The notes beneath the pieces were generated by a model. It worked only from the letters and a program-made list of their open reading frames with translations. It ran no database searches and was not told the DNA's origin. From positions 1-64,000 of the forward strand of contig CAKSFQ010000009.1 of assembly GCA_934454115.1 (NCBI GenBank): DNA of 64,000 nt, in the 5' to 3' direction. This DNA is from an uncultured Clostridia bacterium (GTDB taxonomy: Bacteria; Bacillota; Clostridia; Monoglobales; Monoglobaceae). Below are positions 61,675 to 64,000 of this stretch, in pieces. Made by a program: the position numbers and the translations under genes. How positions within the stretch are numbered: the first letter of the stretch is position 1; each line of letters begins with the position of its first letter.

Positions 61675-62598
61675 CTATATTGCACGGTCATCCCGGTTAT
61701 CATCCCGGCAAACCACCGCACCCTGATTATCTGCTTTTAACATATACAAGCTCCATCCGTGCATCCGCTGCGATAAAATCTGACGCATTTCTTCTTCAAA
61801 GGTCTGATTATCCCGGTGCACAATGGCAATAATGGTTGGCCCCGCACCGCTCAAATACACGCCGAGCGCATCGTTTGCATAACAGGTTTTAAATAAATCG
61901 TCCATCTTGGGAATCAGCCGTTTGCGATAGCGCTGATGCAACTTATCTCCGACCGCGGTGCGGATGTTTTCGTACTTTCCGGTCATAATACTGGTCGCAA
62001 GCAGCGCGCTATGCCCGGTATTATAGACGGCGTCACGCATCGGAACCGAATGCGGCAAAATCCCTCTCGCCTTTTTGGTCTGTAAAAAGAAATCGGGAAT
62101 CAACGCGGCAAACCGCAAATCATCCTTGATGTCGCAGCGCACGTACTGAATCCGGTTATAATTTTTAACCGTCACCGTAAATCCGCCCAGCAGCGCCGGC
62201 GTTACGTTATCGGCGTGCCCCTCGATCTCGGTTGCCATATAAAGCAGCGTATCCATCGAAAGCTGGCGTCCCGTCATCTCATTTGCGGCAAGCAGTCCGG
62301 ATACAATCCCGGCGCTGCTGCTGCCAAGACCCCTGGTCACCTTAATGTTATTTTCCAGCGTCAGATGCAAACCCTTGCAGGTATATCCCACCTTGTCAAA
62401 GACCGTTTTCATGGAGCGGTAAACCAGGTTGCCTTCATCCGTCGCCAAAAACTTTTTGCTGTCGTCTAAAATATCAATCACCAGTCCGGCATCCGTTTCC
62501 TCTGCCGTCACATAGTTATACAAGCCCAGAGCAAGACCCATGCTGTCAAAGCCGGGACCGAGGTTTGCGCTGGTTGCGGGCACTCTTACTTTTACCAT
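61675..62598 (-). CDS. thrB: Homoserine kinase
   Basis: GHMP-family kinase, 307 residues, making O-phosphohomoserine for threonine. VRVPATSANLGPGFDSMGLAL opens it and the ATP loop is VTRGLGSSSAGIVSGLLAAN. The C-terminal GVYLSGAGPTIIAIV is conserved. Start and hom stop overlap by one base (TAATG). Confidence 0.96.
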   Translation of the reverse strand: MVKVRVPATSANLGPGFDSMGLALGLYNYVTAEETDAGLVIDILDDSKKFLATDEGNLVYRSMKTVFDKVGYTCKGLHLTLENNIKVTRGLGSSSAGIVSGLLAANEMTGRQLSMDTLLYMATEIEGHADNVTPALLGGFTVTVKNYNRIQYVRCDIKDDLRFAALIPDFFLQTKKARGILPHSVPMRDAVYNTGHSALLATSIMTGKYENIRTAVGDKLHQRYRKRLIPKMDDLFKTCYANDALGVYLSGAGPTIIAIVHRDNQTFEEEMRQILSQRMHGWSLYMLKADNQGAVVCRDDNRDDRAI

Positions 62599-63809
62599 TA
62601 TTCTCCCACCAGCCTTAATGTCCCTAAAATTGTATATTCCTTTGCAAGCGCCGCCGCAAGTTCTTCTTTCGCACGCTCGGTCATCTCCGGCGTTACAATG
62701 GCAAATTCGTCCGAATATTCCGCGCCGTCTAACACAATCTTTTGATACCCGTCCTTTTCAAAGCCCTTATTGCCGCGCAGACGAAGGTAATAGCGAAAGC
62801 TTTGTTCCCCGGCGTCTTTTAAATAGCCGTTCTCGCCCTCGGTCCAGCCGATCGGAATATTCTTGCCCTGATGCTTGACCGCGTCAATAATATCCGATAC
62901 GACAGCGCTGGCGGTCGGCAGCGAGCCTGCGCCCTGTCCGTAAAACATGACGTCGCCGATGGCATCACCCTTGACCATAATGCCGTTAAACACGCCGTCA
63001 ATGCCGGCAAGCGGATGCTCCTTTTTCAAAATAGCCGGGCAAACTCTGGCATAGACGCCGTCATCCTGCTTTGACGCCATACCGATCAGCTTAATCACAC
63101 TGCCGAGTGATTCGGCATATGCGACATCGGAAAGCGTAATCCTGGTGATTCCCTCGGTCTCGATCCGCTCGCTGTCCACATGTTTTCCAAAGGCAAGCGA
63201 GGCTAAAATCGCCGTCTTGCGGCAGGTATCGTACCCCTCAACATCTGCGGTGGGATCCTTTTCGGCATAGCCCTTCTCCTGTGCGCCCTTTAAAGCGTCC
63301 GCAAAGCTTTCGCCTTCTTTAATCATCTGGGTTAAGATATAGTTGGTGGTACCGTTCAAAATACCGTAGACGTCCGTCAGTTCATTGGCGGACAGGCTGG
63401 AATACAGGGGGCGGATAATCGGGATTCCGCCGCCGACACTGGCCTCAAAAAGATAGCTGACGCTATGCTCCCTCGCGATCCGAAGCAACTCAGTGCCGTG
63501 CTTTGCAACCAGCTCTTTATTGGAGGTAACCACGCTTTTACCGGCCTCTAAAAGCTGCCTGGTAAAGGTATAGGCCGGATTTACACCGCCCATCACCTCT
63601 GCCACCACGCCGATTTCGGGATCGTTTAATATATCCTGAAAATCCTTGGTAAAGCAGTGAAAACGGCTATCCGGGAAATCCCGAAGATCCAAAATGCGGC
63701 CAATCTCAATGACCTCACCGCTCCGCTTTTTCAGTCCGTCCGGCGCACCGGCAACAATCTCACCGACACCGCTGCCGACCACGCCAAATCCCATGATTCC
63801 AATTTTCAT
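62598..63809 (-). CDS. hom: Homoserine dehydrogenase with C-terminal ACT domain
   Basis: NAD(P)H-dependent reduction of aspartate semialdehyde to homoserine. 403 residues. IGIMGFGVVGSGVGEIVAG is the Rossmann start; EVMGGVNPAYTFTRQLLEAGKSVVTSNKELVAKHG and GILNGTTNYILTQM are diagnostic, as is KGYAEKDPTADVEGYDTCRKTAILA. The last 75 residues resemble an ACT regulatory domain. The GAAAGGA site precedes the ATG. Confidence 0.97.
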   Translation of the reverse strand: MKIGIMGFGVVGSGVGEIVAGAPDGLKKRSGEVIEIGRILDLRDFPDSRFHCFTKDFQDILNDPEIGVVAEVMGGVNPAYTFTRQLLEAGKSVVTSNKELVAKHGTELLRIAREHSVSYLFEASVGGGIPIIRPLYSSLSANELTDVYGILNGTTNYILTQMIKEGESFADALKGAQEKGYAEKDPTADVEGYDTCRKTAILASLAFGKHVDSERIETEGITRITLSDVAYAESLGSVIKLIGMASKQDDGVYARVCPAILKKEHPLAGIDGVFNGIMVKGDAIGDVMFYGQGAGSLPTASAVVSDIIDAVKHQGKNIPIGWTEGENGYLKDAGEQSFRYYLRLRGNKGFEKDGYQKIVLDGAEYSDEFAIVTPEMTERAKEELAAALAKEYTILGTLRLVGE

Positions 63810-63867
63810 CTGTATCTTCCATCCTTTCCGCTGCTGCAGAGACGAGCCCTGCCTGTTGTTATGCTGC

Positions 63868-64000
63868 CTATTTTTCAGGCTGTGTAAACTTGTTCATCAC
63901 AATGCCGGTTACCAGCTTTGGCCAAAAATAGGTAGATTTTTGCGGCATTTTTTCATTGGCCTCCGCAATCGCCTGAATCTCTGATACCTTAGGCGGATTG
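63868..64000 (-). CDS. C-terminal end of a DUF1015-like protein (5' part outside window)
   Basis: The minus strand is open from the right edge to TAG at 63868, giving 43 residues: NPPKVSEIQAIAEANEKMPQ then KSTYFWPKLVTGIVMNKFTQ. The phrase PQKSTYFWPKL with a following GIV resembles the C-terminus of DUF1015 family proteins as I remember it. The family has no firm function. Coding is supported by continuous frame and its placement 58 bp before hom on the same strand. Confidence 0.6.
   Translation of the reverse strand, partial: NPPKVSEIQAIAEANEKMPQKSTYFWPKLVTGIVMNKFTQPEK

Overview
The window looks like chromosome from a spore-forming, monoderm clostridial bacterium (class Clostridia; family not resolvable by eye). 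It carries the end of a sporulation sigma factor gene of the SigF/SigG type, an intact sigK with its pro-sequence, a SpoVD/PBP2B-type transpeptidase with PASTA domains, a MurE with the meso-DAP signature DNPR, and strong A/G-rich ribosome binding sites. Base composition is mixed (about half G+C) with AT-rich intergenic regions. Almost all genes lie on the minus strand. The plus-strand genes are the sigma fragment, an AraC regulator, a serine hydrolase, a dCMP deaminase and a cold-shock protein. I see no tRNA, rRNA, CRISPR array, transposase or prophage.

Layout. 1-3.9 kb: sporulation sigma fragment, a VIT-domain protein, sigK. 4.1-9.2 kb: hexuronate operon uxaB-uxaA-uxaC with a divergent AraC regulator. 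9.2-12.8 kb: a four-gene operon of an ASKHA activase, two cysteine-rich 2-hydroxyacyl-CoA-dehydratase-like proteins and a TSCPD protein; its substrate is unknown. 13.2-14.6 kb: beta-lactamase-fold serine hydrolase. 14.6-29.9 kb: division and cell wall (dcw) cluster, transcribed mraZ-rsmH-ftsL-spoVD-murE-murF-mraY-ftsW-murG-murA-ftsQ-ftsZ, lacking murD, murC, murB and ftsA. 30.5-37.1 kb: alaS, HIT hydrolase, paired M16 peptidase-like proteins, lgt. 37.3-43.6 kb: a pyrH-frr-uppS-cdsA-dxr-rseP operon preceded by two membrane protein genes. 43.7-46.3 kb: tsaE-tsaB-dacF. 47.0-54.9 kb: the rimP-nusA-rnpM-ylxQ-infB-rbfA-nrnA-truB-ribF operon. 55.0-58.6 kb: nrdR, a secreted sialate O-acetylesterase-like protein, csp. 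58.8-60.3 kb: coaX and an ECF S component. 60.4-63.8 kb: hom-thrB-lysC, then the end of a DUF1015-like gene.

Several promoters read clearly as sigma-A hexamers with 16-18 bp spacing (dcw, ftsZ, alaS, tsaE, deaminase, rimP, nrdR, esterase, csp, serine hydrolase, activase operon). Four tandem decamers at the start site of the dcw promoter look like a MraZ operator.

The least explained material is intergenic: a family of structured repeats (about 30.2-30.5, 46.9-47.05 and 19.7-20.0 kb, with a decayed trace near 0.7 kb), one copy sitting inside the dcw operon between ftsW and murG, plus leader hairpins before csp, rimP, alaS and the VIT gene. The protein-level candidate for undescribed biology is the activase/dehydratase-like/TSCPD operon. 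Most other genes are conserved housekeeping genes. Protein names rest on recognised motifs and family resemblance, not on database searches.
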